Assembly (NCBI GenBank): GCA_030699005.1
Contig: JAUYLQ010000049.1
Coordinates: forward strand, 1-15,801
Direction of reading: 5' to 3'
DNA from: an archaeon
Lineage (GTDB): Archaea; Nanobdellota; Nanobdellia; Pacearchaeales; GW2011-AR1
Length of the DNA: 15,801 nt
In this document: positions 1 through 6,630 of the stretch, in pieces
How positions within the stretch are numbered: the stretch's first letter is position 1
How the letters are laid out: each line of letters opens with the position of its first letter
Translations under genes and position numbers: made by a program
The notes under the pieces: generated by a model
Seen by the model: the letters and a program-made list of their open reading frames with translations, nothing else
What the model was told of the DNA's origin: nothing
The model's database searches: none

Positions 1-897
1 GAAAACATCCTAAAAAGAGTAAAATCCTTAACCGACTCTTTAAACATCCCCCATCTGCTCTTTGCAGGACCTGCAGGCACAGGAAAGTCAACTCTTGCAC
101 TTATTGTGGTAAAAGAATTGTTCGGCGAAAACTGGAAGGAAAATTACCTTGAACTGAATGCAAGCGACGAAAGGGGGATAAACATAGTGAGGGAAAAGGT
201 AAAGGATTTTGCAAGAACAAAGTCACTTGGAAAAGTTTCATTTAAAGTGATATTTCTGGATGAAGCAGATGCCCTTACACCTGAAGCCCAGCAGGCCTTA
301 AGGAGAACAATGGAAAATTATGCGGGAACATGCAGATTTATTTTATCCTGCAATTATTCTTCTAAAATCATTGACCCAATTCAGTCAAGATGCGCAATTT
401 TCAGGTTTAAACTTCTTGAAAAAAAAGATGTTAAAAAGGTTATTGAAAAAATTGCTGAAAGCGAGAAGCTTGAAATTAATGACGAATCTATTGAAGCAAT
501 ATATGAGGCAAGTAACGGTGACTGCAGACGCTCAATTAATTTCTTACAGTCGGTTGCCGCAATTTCTCCAAAAGTTTCAAGTGAACTTGTAAAAACAATT
601 GCTCCGGACATAAAATCCAAAGAAGTAAGAGTTGTGCTTGATTATGCTCTTTCAGGGGATTTTGAAAATGCAAGATCAAAGGTACTTGACTTAATGCTAA
701 AGGAGTCTCTTTCTGGGCAGGATATAATAAAATCTATTCAAAAAGAAATCTGGAACTTAACAGTCGAGCCTGAAATAAAAGTAAAACTTATTGAAAAAAC
801 CGGGGAAACTGAATTCAGGATGGTTGAAGGTTCGGATCCTTTTATTCAACTTCAGGCTCTTATCGCAAGTTTTGTTTTAGCGGGTTTGGGGAAGTGA
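1..897 (+). CDS. rfcS: Replication factor C small subunit (partial, 5' end outside window)
   Basis: Small subunit of the archaeal clamp loader, a AAA+ ATPase that with RfcL opens PCNA and loads it on primed DNA. The frame is open from base 1, so the start codon and roughly the first 25-30 residues lie upstream. In the 298 visible residues I see Walker A GPAGTGKST (about 23-31), Walker B FLDEAD (about 85-90), the RFC signature SRC (about 129-131) and a sensor-2 segment NGDCRRSINFL, followed by the C-terminal helical collar. No intein interrupts the Walker A region, a site where archaeal RFC genes can carry one. The stop at 895-897 is directly followed by the next gene, and rfcL lies one gene downstream, so the three are probably one transcript. 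The identification rests on the ordered AAA+ and RFC motifs and on the linked rfcL. The GTG at 106 is internal and is not the start. Confidence 0.96.
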   Translation, partial: ENILKRVKSLTDSLNIPHLLFAGPAGTGKSTLALIVVKELFGENWKENYLELNASDERGINIVREKVKDFARTKSLGKVSFKVIFLDEADALTPEAQQALRRTMENYAGTCRFILSCNYSSKIIDPIQSRCAIFRFKLLEKKDVKKVIEKIAESEKLEINDESIEAIYEASNGDCRRSINFLQSVAAISPKVSSELVKTIAPDIKSKEVRVVLDYALSGDFENARSKVLDLMLKESLSGQDIIKSIQKEIWNLTVEPEIKVKLIEKTGETEFRMVEGSDPFIQLQALIASFVLAGLGK

Positions 898-903
898 TTG
901 AAA

Positions 904-1311
904 ATGAAAATAGCAATCTGTAGCTCAATGGCTTTTGCCAAAGAGATGATAAAATTAAAAGAGGATCTTGAAAAGTTAAATCATAAAGTAATAATCCAAG
1001 AAGATGTTAAGGAACATGCTAGTGGAAAAATATCTGGTGAAGACAAATGGAGAAAACTGAAAATTGACCCCCTAAAAACTTATTTTAAAGAGATAAAAAA
1101 TAGTGATGCCATTATTGTTAATAATCTTGATAAAAACGGGATTAAAAATTATATCGGAGGAAATTCATTAATTGAAATGGCTTTTGCATATGTTTTAGAA
1201 AAAAAAATATTTTTAATTAATCCCTCTCCAAAAGAAGTCGGGTATTATGATGAAATTGAATCAATGAAACCAATTATATTAAATGGGAATTTATCAAAAA
1301 TAAATAAATAA
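904..1311 (+). CDS. Nucleoside 2-deoxyribosyltransferase-like protein
   Basis: A 135-residue protein resembling the small nucleoside 2-deoxyribosyltransferase-like family. It has an N-terminal beta strand (KIAICSSMAF), a central NSDAIIVNN strand whose Asp is at about 68, then YIGGNSLIEMAFAYVLEKK with Glu at about 91, and LINPSP. In true deoxyribosyltransferases a Glu in a G-x-x-x-E-x-x-x-A helix is the nucleophile that cleaves the N-glycosidic bond of deoxynucleosides, and Glu91 fits that position. The actual substrate is unknown, and members of this fold also hydrolyse deoxynucleoside monophosphates. I chose the ATG at 904. A TTG at 898 abuts the rfcS stop and would add two residues. The gene sits between rfcS and rfcL with gaps of 6 bases and 1 base, so it is almost certainly co-transcribed with the clamp loader. 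The family assignment is moderate; the enzymatic reaction is inferred. Confidence 0.7.
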   Translation: MKIAICSSMAFAKEMIKLKEDLEKLNHKVIIQEDVKEHASGKISGEDKWRKLKIDPLKTYFKEIKNSDAIIVNNLDKNGIKNYIGGNSLIEMAFAYVLEKKIFLINPSPKEVGYYDEIESMKPIILNGNLSKINK

Positions 1312-1312
1312 C

Positions 1313-2488
1313 ATGCAAAATTGGATTGAAAAATACAGGCCGAAAAAGATTTATGAAATAATTGAACAGGAAGAAGCTACTCAAAAACTCAAAAATTATC
1401 TTGAAAAATTTCCAGGGAAAAAAAAGTCTGTTATTTTAAACGGGCCCCCTGGAACTGGGAAAACAAGTCTCGCCTATGCTCTTGCAAGGGAAGCGGATTC
1501 TGAGATTTTCGAATTAAATGCATCTGACCTCAGAAACAAATCTTCAATGAATTTAAAATTGAAACCCGTTTTGGAGCAAAAATCTTTGTTTGAAAAAAAT
1601 AAACTCATACTTGTCGATGAGGTTGACGGGATTTCAGGGACAGATAGGGGGGGTGTGAGTGAACTGGTAACTTTAATTGAAGAATCAAAATACCCAATAA
1701 TCTGCACCGCAAATGATTGCTGGAATCAGAAACTATCGCCTTTAAGAAAAAAATGTGAAATAATTGAGTTAAAAGAAATCTCTCCATCCGGTGTAAAAAA
1801 AATTTTGAATGAAATTTTAAAAAAAGAAAAAGTTGAGTTAAACCCGGATTTGATAAATAAAATCTCAATAAAATCAAACGGGGACTTAAGAAGCGCAATT
1901 AATGACCTTGAGGCAGCGTCAAAAATAGGAAAAATTGAATTTGTTGAAATTGATGAAAGAAACAAAAAAACAGATATATTCAAGGCAATTAGATACATCT
2001 TTCAGGAAATTCCAAGTGAAGAAATGCTCTCCGTTTTCGACAAAGTGGATATGCCTCTTGATGAAATAATCCTCTGGATTGAAGAAAATATTCCAAAAGT
2101 ATATTCAGGAGAAGAACTTGCAAGGGCTTATGAACGTCTTGGGAGAGTTGACTTATTTAAAGGAAGAATTTACAAACAGCAGTACTGGAGATTTTTATTA
2201 TATGAAAACATTTTCTTAAGCTATGGAATGTCTGAAGCAAAAGGAAAAAAAGGAAAAAAGGGTTTCTACAAGTACGGAAAACCGGATAGAATCCTTAAAA
2301 TTTGGTTAAACAACCAAAAGCATGCAAAGAAAAAGACAATTGCCGAAAAATATGCAAAATTAACTCATGTCGGACAAAAAAGAATTTTAAGAGAATGGAA
2401 TGAAATAAAAAACATCCTTAAAAACCCGGTAATCCAAAAACAGGTCAAACTTGACGACGACGAAATTTCTTACTTGATGAAATATTAA
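1313..2488 (+). CDS. rfcL: Replication factor C large subunit
   Basis: Large subunit of the archaeal clamp loader. It starts with the typical WIEKYRPKK segment (box II), followed by Walker A GPPGTGKT (44-51), Walker B LILVDEVDG (98-106), sensor 1 CTAND (131-135) and sensor 2 NGDLRSAINDLE (189-200). The SRC of small subunits is replaced by SPLRKKC, as expected for RfcL. A lysine/glycine-rich basic stretch lies at about 308-323. At 391 residues it is shorter than many euryarchaeal RfcL proteins (around 480). It ends DDDEISYLMKY with no QxxLxxFF/WF peptide, so the C-terminal PCNA-interacting box found in several archaeal RfcL proteins is not visible. The start ATG lies one base after the preceding stop. 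The stop overlaps that of the opposing gene at 2485 by four bases. Confidence 0.95.
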   Translation: MQNWIEKYRPKKIYEIIEQEEATQKLKNYLEKFPGKKKSVILNGPPGTGKTSLAYALAREADSEIFELNASDLRNKSSMNLKLKPVLEQKSLFEKNKLILVDEVDGISGTDRGGVSELVTLIEESKYPIICTANDCWNQKLSPLRKKCEIIELKEISPSGVKKILNEILKKEKVELNPDLINKISIKSNGDLRSAINDLEAASKIGKIEFVEIDERNKKTDIFKAIRYIFQEIPSEEMLSVFDKVDMPLDEIILWIEENIPKVYSGEELARAYERLGRVDLFKGRIYKQQYWRFLLYENIFLSYGMSEAKGKKGKKGFYKYGKPDRILKIWLNNQKHAKKKTIAEKYAKLTHVGQKRILREWNEIKNILKNPVIQKQVKLDDDEISYLMKY

Positions 2489-3201
2489 ATTTTAAATTTC
2501 CCAATCATGGCATAATGGTCAGAAACTTCAACCGGGTTGACAATATCTACTCTTAACACAGGGGCATTTTCGGTTTTAATTATGTAATCAATTGTTTTAT
2601 CATGCTCATGAAATTTATTAAACATCTTTCCGGTATATTTGTTTTTAATTGCAACCGTAAACTTTCCGAGAGAATTGTAATCAAAACTCGTGTTTACTTT
2701 AAAAAATATTTTTTCTTCAAGATTTAAATCTCCGGAAAGGATAACCTTTTTTCCCAGAGCAACTTTCTGAATCTCCATTAACTCTGAAACTGTGATTTTC
2801 ATTTCGGACTTTTTTTCAGGGGCATAAAGTTGTGTGTTTAGAACATAAATATCCGGAAAAACCTCTGCAAGTTGATAACCTTTAGAACCAATTTTCTCCC
2901 TTATGCTGTGCCCCCCCGTAAATGGGAAATACTCCTGTGCAAAAGAAAGAGGCTTAAATTTTGAACCAAACAAAAGACCGCTTTTATTAAAAAGGGGGGA
3001 CTTTAAGCTTAAAAAAAAGTATCCTGGAAGCTCTCTTTTTATTTTACGAACATATTTTTTCAGCCAAACTTCCTGAAGGGTTATTATATCCGGGTCTTCC
3101 CTTTTTATTAAGGAGATTATTTTAGAAAGCCTTTTTTTGTTTTCAACAGAAATGGGCGGAGGCAAAAGCCAGCAGTTAAGATTGAAAATCTTTACATCCA
3201 T
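2485..3201 (-). CDS. Endonuclease/exonuclease/phosphatase-fold protein
   Basis: A 238-residue protein with the ordered motifs of the EEP superfamily (DNase I, APE1, sphingomyelinase, Ccr4-like metal-dependent phosphodiesterases). I see NLNCW with Asn9, LQEVW with Glu44, NTQLYA at 122-127, SGDLN with Asp158 and Asn160, IDYI with Asp205 and SDHYA with Asp228 and His229. Most metal-binding and catalytic positions are therefore present. The motif that is usually NTHL in the DNase I/sphingomyelinase branch reads NTQL here, so a catalytic His is replaced by Gln124. The substrate could be DNA, RNA, a phospholipid or an inositol phosphate; the sequence does not decide. There is no signal peptide, which favours a cytoplasmic enzyme. 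It lies 57 bases downstream of the PQ-loop gene on the same strand and converges on rfcL with a four-base TTAA overlap. Confidence 0.85.
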   Translation of the reverse strand: MDVKIFNLNCWLLPPPISVENKKRLSKIISLIKREDPDIITLQEVWLKKYVRKIKRELPGYFFLSLKSPLFNKSGLLFGSKFKPLSFAQEYFPFTGGHSIREKIGSKGYQLAEVFPDIYVLNTQLYAPEKKSEMKITVSELMEIQKVALGKKVILSGDLNLEEKIFFKVNTSFDYNSLGKFTVAIKNKYTGKMFNKFHEHDKTIDYIIKTENAPVLRVDIVNPVEVSDHYAMIGKFKI

Positions 3202-3220
3202 AAAACTAGAAGAAAATGAG

Positions 3221-3233
3221 GATTTTAAAGTTT
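3221..3233 (-). promoter_or_regulatory. Candidate TATA box for the EEP gene
   Basis: On the minus strand this reads AAACTTTAAAATC, about 20-32 bases before the ATG at 3201. It lies in the 57-base gap after the PQ-loop gene, so the EEP gene may have its own leaderless promoter. AT-rich context makes single TATA calls weak. Confidence 0.35.
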
Positions 3234-3258
3234 AATGGTGATTAGGTTTATTCGGCTT

Positions 3259-3528
3259 TTATTTGTAATATTTTTTTGCATAAATTAAATAGAGTACAAG
3301 GATTATGTTGAAAAAGTAATTTACGTATAATGGAAAATGATTCACTCCTTCCTGTATATCATCCAGAATTATATATGCAAAAGTTAAAAACTCCCCCAAT
3401 AACCAAAAAAGCAGGAATAATAGGGAAAGGTCATCCGCTTTTTTTGATTTCCAGGTCTTAATTACCTGGGGTAAGGCGCATATTGCAAACAAAAATGCAC
3501 CAACCCACCCAATAAATTGATGCATCAT
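3259..3528 (-). CDS. PQ-loop / SemiSWEET-like small membrane protein
   Basis: An 89-residue integral membrane protein with three predicted hydrophobic helices (about 5-24, 35-57 and 65-85). The first helix ends in the PQ motif ALPQVIKTWKSKKADDLS, with Pro20-Gln21, the signature of a PQ-loop repeat. A single three-helix repeat of this length is the SemiSWEET architecture, in which two copies dimerise to form a transporter. Bacterial SemiSWEETs move sugars, while other PQ-loop families move amino acids or have other roles, so the substrate is unknown. It is the first gene of a leftward pair with the EEP protein. Its start codon lies 93 bases from the divergent HerA gene. The start is ATG at 3528, which gives MMHQ; the second Met is an equally possible start. 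Confidence 0.85.
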   Translation of the reverse strand: MMHQFIGWVGAFLFAICALPQVIKTWKSKKADDLSLLFLLFWLLGEFLTFAYIILDDIQEGVNHFPLYVNYFFNIILVLYLIYAKKYYK

Positions 3529-3549
3529 AAATTAGATTATGGATAATCC

Positions 3550-3561
3550 CTTTAAAAATAA
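3550..3561 (-). promoter_or_regulatory. Candidate TATA box for the PQ-loop gene
   Basis: The minus strand carries TATTTTTAAAGG-like sequence about 22-33 bases before the ATG at 3528, in the divergent gap shared with the HerA gene. Confidence 0.4.
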
Positions 3562-3573
3562 TTGCCGAAGAAG

Positions 3574-3585
3574 TTTATAAAAATA
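3574..3585 (+). promoter_or_regulatory. Archaeal promoter (BRE/TATA) for the HerA-family gene
   Basis: TTTATAAAAATA is a near-consensus archaeal TATA box. It is preceded by a purine-rich BRE-like stretch (CCGAAGAAG at 3565-3573). It lies 37-48 bases before the ATG at 3622, which predicts a 5' leader of about 15-20 bases. A second AT element, CATTAAAAATAAC (3592-3604), lies at leaderless distance and is an alternative. Confidence 0.55.
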
Positions 3586-3621
3586 CAAAACCATTAAAAA
3601 TAACCCTGACTTCTTTAACGA

Positions 3622-4935
3622 ATGCCATATGACATTGTTGTTGGGAGAAATAAGACCGACAAAGAAAATTTAGGTAAAGAGGGATTGATTTATGTGGGGA
3701 AAGGTTATGTTAAAATGGGTGAATATACTTCACTTTCTAACTTGATACATCTTGATGTTGCAAGGAGCCACGTTATTTTAGTTGCGGGAAAGAGGGGATC
3801 TGGAAAGAGTTATTCGTTGGGGGTTATCGCTGAAGAAATTTCAAATCTGCCAAAGAACATTTCAGAAAACATTGGTTCATTAATTTTTGACACAATGGGA
3901 ATTTACTGGACAATGAAATATGAAAATGAAAAAGACAAGAAACTTCTCTTGGAATGGGGATTAAAACCAAAAAAACTGCCGGTAAGGATATTTGTTCCGT
4001 TTGGGCATTATGAAAATTTTATTGATAAAGGGATTCCTATAGATGAAGCATTTGCTCTAGACCCATCTGAACTTAAACCGGAAGACTGGACAACAACCTT
4101 TGGATTGAGTCTGATTCATCCTATCTCTGTTTTAATTGAAAGAACTCTAATAGGTCTGAAGGAAAAGAAAAAAAGTTTCACGATAAGAGAAATAATTGAA
4201 GAAATAGAAAAAGACAAAAAGTCAGAAAGAGAAACTATTAATGCTGCATCGGGACTTTTTGAGGCAGCCGACTCTTGGGGAATTTTTGCGAAAGAAAAAA
4301 TAAAACCTACAAAAACTAAAGACCTTATAAGGGGCGGACTAACATCAGTCCTTGATTTAAGCCCTTACAATTCTATAGGTGCTTTTAATGTGAGGGCACT
4401 GGTGATAAGCCTGGTCTCAAGAAAGCTCTTTGAAGAAAGAATGGAAAGGAGAAGAAATGAAGAAGTGAAATCCATTTCAAAGGGGCTTGATTATTCGGGA
4501 AAAACTGAAAAGAAAGAATACCCTCTTGTTTGGTTATTTATCGATGAAGCACACGAATTCCTTCCTATGGATGAAAAAATGATTTCAACCGATGCCCTAA
4601 TCCAAATTTTAAGGGAAGGAAGACAGCCAGGAATTTCACTTGTTCTTGCAACGCAACAGCCGGGGAAAATACATACAGATGTTATGACTCAGTCTGACAT
4701 TGTAATCTCTCACAGAGTTACTTCAAAGCCGGATATTGATGCTTTAAACAACATGATGCAAAGTTACTTAACAGACACAATTCAGGGGTACATGAATGAC
4801 CTTCCTCAGGTAAAGGGGTCAGCAATAATACTTGATGACAATTCAGAGCGAATTTACCCCATGAGAATCCGTCCCCGCTTCACCTGGCATGGCGGAGAAG
4901 CCCCCAGTGCGGTTGCAGAGAAGAAGGAATTGTAA
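3622..4935 (+). CDS. HerA/FtsK-family DNA-translocating ATPase (DUF87)
   Basis: A 437-residue RecA-fold ATPase of the HerA-FtsK group. A short N-terminal beta region (GKEGLIYVGKGYVKMGE, a reduced HAS-barrel-like part) leads to Walker A GKRGSGKS (56-63). Walker B is WLFIDEAHEF (304-313). It is followed by LREGRQPGISLVLATQQP (330-347), which carries the sensor Gln and a candidate arginine finger, and by ISHRVTS. HerA hexamers pump DNA and normally work with the NurA nuclease and Mre11-Rad50 in end resection. No nurA, mre11 or rad50 lies in this window, so the partner is unknown. At 437 residues it is shorter than typical HerA (about 500 or more). The gene is transcribed alone, ends before a T-tract and converges on the DUF357 gene. 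HerA proper versus a related DUF87 ATPase cannot be settled by eye. Confidence 0.88.
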   Translation: MPYDIVVGRNKTDKENLGKEGLIYVGKGYVKMGEYTSLSNLIHLDVARSHVILVAGKRGSGKSYSLGVIAEEISNLPKNISENIGSLIFDTMGIYWTMKYENEKDKKLLLEWGLKPKKLPVRIFVPFGHYENFIDKGIPIDEAFALDPSELKPEDWTTTFGLSLIHPISVLIERTLIGLKEKKKSFTIREIIEEIEKDKKSERETINAASGLFEAADSWGIFAKEKIKPTKTKDLIRGGLTSVLDLSPYNSIGAFNVRALVISLVSRKLFEERMERRRNEEVKSISKGLDYSGKTEKKEYPLVWLFIDEAHEFLPMDEKMISTDALIQILREGRQPGISLVLATQQPGKIHTDVMTQSDIVISHRVTSKPDIDALNNMMQSYLTDTIQGYMNDLPQVKGSAIILDDNSERIYPMRIRPRFTWHGGEAPSAVAEKKEL

Positions 4936-4940
4936 AATTG

Positions 4941-4960
4941 GAAAAATTAATTTTTTTTAA
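4941..4960. terminator. Oligo-T terminator between convergent genes
   Basis: The 27-base gap between the HerA-family gene and DUF357 holds a run of eight T on the plus strand (4951-4958). On the minus strand there is a T5 run at 4942-4946. Archaeal RNA polymerase terminates at oligo-T without a needed hairpin, so this may serve both directions. Confidence 0.5.
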
Positions 4961-4962
4961 AA

Positions 4963-5247
4963 TCACTTTACAGTAAATAAATCCCTGTCATGAACATCAA
5001 AAACCCCAAGACGAACTCCCGAGTCAATCCAGCCATGAGCATAATTTAAGGCGGCAAAGGCGTTTACATAATCTTCCTTATTCTCAAAATGGTGTGCATC
5101 AGAGATGTAATTTCCAGCCATCTCAATAATTTCTTTCCCTTCCTTTTCTTTTCCATTGACAATTTTTTTCTTAATCATCTTAAAAGCCGTTTCACTGACT
5201 TTAAAATACCTAACAAGCTTTTCCTTGGTTATTTTGTCTTCTGTCAT
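4963..5247 (-). CDS. DUF357 family protein
   Basis: A 94-residue protein that matches the archaeal DUF357 family. The core segment GNYISDAHHFENKEDYVNAF, then ALNYAHGWIDSGVRLGVFDV and a terminal HDRDLFTV, is the family signature of paired alpha helices. The function is not known. The predicted fold is a small all-helical, TPR-like bundle that could bind a partner. The start ATG at 5247 overlaps the stop of the upstream methyltransferase-fold gene by four bases (ATGA), typical of translational coupling. It is the last gene of a three-gene leftward operon headed by the Trm5-like enzyme, which weakly links it to RNA metabolism. Confidence 0.85.
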   Translation of the reverse strand: MTEDKITKEKLVRYFKVSETAFKMIKKKIVNGKEKEGKEIIEMAGNYISDAHHFENKEDYVNAFAALNYAHGWIDSGVRLGVFDVHDRDLFTVK

Positions 5248-5750
5248 TTTAATTTCTTATAAACAATTAATTCAGTTGAATTAAAAACCTTCTTGAAATT
5301 AGGAAGATATTCTTTTATTGATTTATTGTACACTTTTAAGTAATTTTCTATTTCTGTTCTGTTTACATTCAGAATCATATTCCCCCTTTTTTTCAGAATC
5401 TTTGAAAAAGACCTGAAAACATTGGGGTCAGAAGTCCCGTCAAAGGGAATTTTGTAAGCAGCAAGCAAAAAGTCGCGTATTAAAACCACATCAAGATTTT
5501 TTATTCCAGATGGGAGATTTGGAAATTTCGATTTTATGAGTTCTACATTTTCTAATTTAGAGAGACTTCTCATTTTAGCAGACTTTTTGAATGGATTAAG
5601 GGGGTCTATTCCATAAACAATCCCTTCACTTCCAACAATTTTTGAAAGACCTTTCAAAAAATAACTTTCTTCACCATGATAGAGCTCTGCAGCATTGTTT
5701 CCGGGTTTTGCATATATTTTTACCGCACTCCAAAAATCGTTTTTTCCCAT
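5244..5750 (-). CDS. Degenerate Rossmann-fold methyltransferase-like protein
   Basis: A 168-residue protein with the layout of a class I SAM-dependent methyltransferase. It has a helix-strand region ending in GSEGIVYGIDP (motif II with an acidic residue after strand 2), a LENVELIKSKFPNLP segment, LDVVLIRDFLLAA (motif IV region), an SKILKKRGNMILNV strand and a C-terminal FNSTELIVYKK strand. The glycine-rich motif I (GxGxG) is missing: the corresponding place reads ELYHGEESYFLKGL. SAM binding is therefore doubtful and the protein may be a non-catalytic partner. I chose the ATG at 5750, one base after the upstream stop and preceded by GAGGT (5762-5766). A start at 5774 would run back into the Trm5-like gene. 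It is linked by a four-base overlap to DUF357. Confidence 0.65.
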   Translation of the reverse strand: MGKNDFWSAVKIYAKPGNNAAELYHGEESYFLKGLSKIVGSEGIVYGIDPLNPFKKSAKMRSLSKLENVELIKSKFPNLPSGIKNLDVVLIRDFLLAAYKIPFDGTSDPNVFRSFSKILKKRGNMILNVNRTEIENYLKVYNKSIKEYLPNFKKVFNSTELIVYKKLK

Positions 5751-5751
5751 A

Positions 5752-6540
5752 TTAATTTTTAACCTCAAAATCAATCCTTATTCTTGCTTTAAAAGGAGCA
5801 ATTTCACCGGCATTTTTGACTTTTTTTATTTTAATTTTTCTTCTGGCCTTCCTCGCTTCTTCTTCAACCATCTTCACTTTATTTTGCATGTCTTCAATTC
5901 TGCAAAAATCATAATAATAAACTCTTGTTCCTTTTTTTGAAAGGCTAAAAGCCTCTCTTAAAAATGATTCCTTAAGCTGAGGACGAGGCATGACAATTAC
6001 ATCAAATTTTTTATTTTTTTCTTTAAACTTCAAAGAAACTTTCTTGAAGTCTCCCGGAACAATTTCAACTTTACCCTCAACTTTATTTCTTTTTATGTTC
6101 TCTTTTGCATATTCATTTGCTTTTCTGTTCAACTCATTTGAATAAACTTTTTTTGCTTTTGCATTTTTGGCAATTACGATTGAAAAAGGGGCAACTCCGG
6201 CGAAAGTGACCAGAACCTCATCATTTTTTTTAATAAATGAAGAAATCTCTTTTCTTTCATTGGATAATCTGGGGGAGAAGTAGGTTTCATCAACATTAAA
6301 CCTGAAAACACAATCATTTTCCTTGTATAAAACTTCTTTGGTGTTAATCCCGACTAGAAATTTTGTCTTTTGCTTTCTTAATCTCCCTTTAAAATTGCCT
6401 GATTTTTCAAGGACAGTCTTAACACTTTTATTTTTAGATAAAACGCTTTTTGCAAAGCTTATTTTTTCACTGTTTGGGGTTCCATTAGGAAAGTTTACAA
6501 GAGCGGTACTTCCTAAGAGACTAAACGAGCGATGTTTCAT
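5752..6540 (-). CDS. Trm5/TYW2-family tRNA methyltransferase, lacking the N-terminal D1 domain
   Basis: A 262-residue class I methyltransferase of the Trm5 family, which makes m1G37 next to the tRNA anticodon to prevent frameshifting. Family landmarks in order are ETYFSPRLSNER (85-96), motif I VTFAGVAPFSIV (111-122), motif II VYSNELNRKANEYAKENI with Glu143 at the place of the catalytic Glu of Methanocaldococcus Trm5, MPRPQLKESFL (184-194), a YYYDF strand and a C-terminal IRIDFEV strand. The D1 domain, which reads the tRNA elbow in characterised enzymes (about 330 residues), is absent: the protein begins at the equivalent of D2. The usual NLP in motif IV is PRP here, so a conserved Asn is lost. 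It could be a divergent Trm5, a TYW2-like enzyme or an archaeal subtype with other specificity. It heads an operon with the degenerate methyltransferase and DUF357. Confidence 0.8.
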   Translation of the reverse strand: MKHRSFSLLGSTALVNFPNGTPNSEKISFAKSVLSKNKSVKTVLEKSGNFKGRLRKQKTKFLVGINTKEVLYKENDCVFRFNVDETYFSPRLSNERKEISSFIKKNDEVLVTFAGVAPFSIVIAKNAKAKKVYSNELNRKANEYAKENIKRNKVEGKVEIVPGDFKKVSLKFKEKNKKFDVIVMPRPQLKESFLREAFSLSKKGTRVYYYDFCRIEDMQNKVKMVEEEARKARRKIKIKKVKNAGEIAPFKARIRIDFEVKN

Positions 6541-6560
6541 ATTGTTAATTCTTCAGCCAG

Positions 6561-6570
6561 CTTTATATTA
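6561..6570 (-). promoter_or_regulatory. Candidate TATA box for the Trm5-like operon
   Basis: The minus strand reads TAATATAAAG, 21-30 bases before the ATG at 6540, consistent with a leaderless transcript. Confidence 0.5.
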
Positions 6571-6600
6571 TTTACGAAGGCCCTTCCTAAATGAGGATAT

Positions 6601-6612
6601 CTTTTTAAATTT
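6601..6612 (+). promoter_or_regulatory. Candidate TATA box for the membrane protein gene
   Basis: CTTTTTAAATTT lies 19-30 bases before the ATG at 6631. It shares the 90-base divergent gap with the Trm5-like promoter. Confidence 0.45.
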
Positions 6613-6630
6613 GAATAACCTCTTCATAAA

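Noticed and set aside
106..108. GTG at 106 as the start of the rfcS gene
   Set aside because: The frame is open from base 1 and the upstream residues contain the Walker A motif, so the true start is outside the window.
1474..1998. Long open frames on the minus strand inside rfcL, and similar ones opposite polB
   Set aside because: They lie entirely within well-supported genes on the other strand and have low-complexity Ser/Phe/Leu composition typical of the reverse complement of Lys/Glu-rich genes.
2241..2265. Repeated AAAGGAAAAAA units resembling a short tandem repeat
   Set aside because: It lies inside rfcL and simply encodes a Lys/Gly-rich basic stretch.
5751..5774. ATG at 5774 as the start of the methyltransferase-like gene
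   Set aside because: It would overlap the Trm5-like coding region by 23 bases and add eight residues unlike the rest; the ATG at 5750, just after the stop, fits better.
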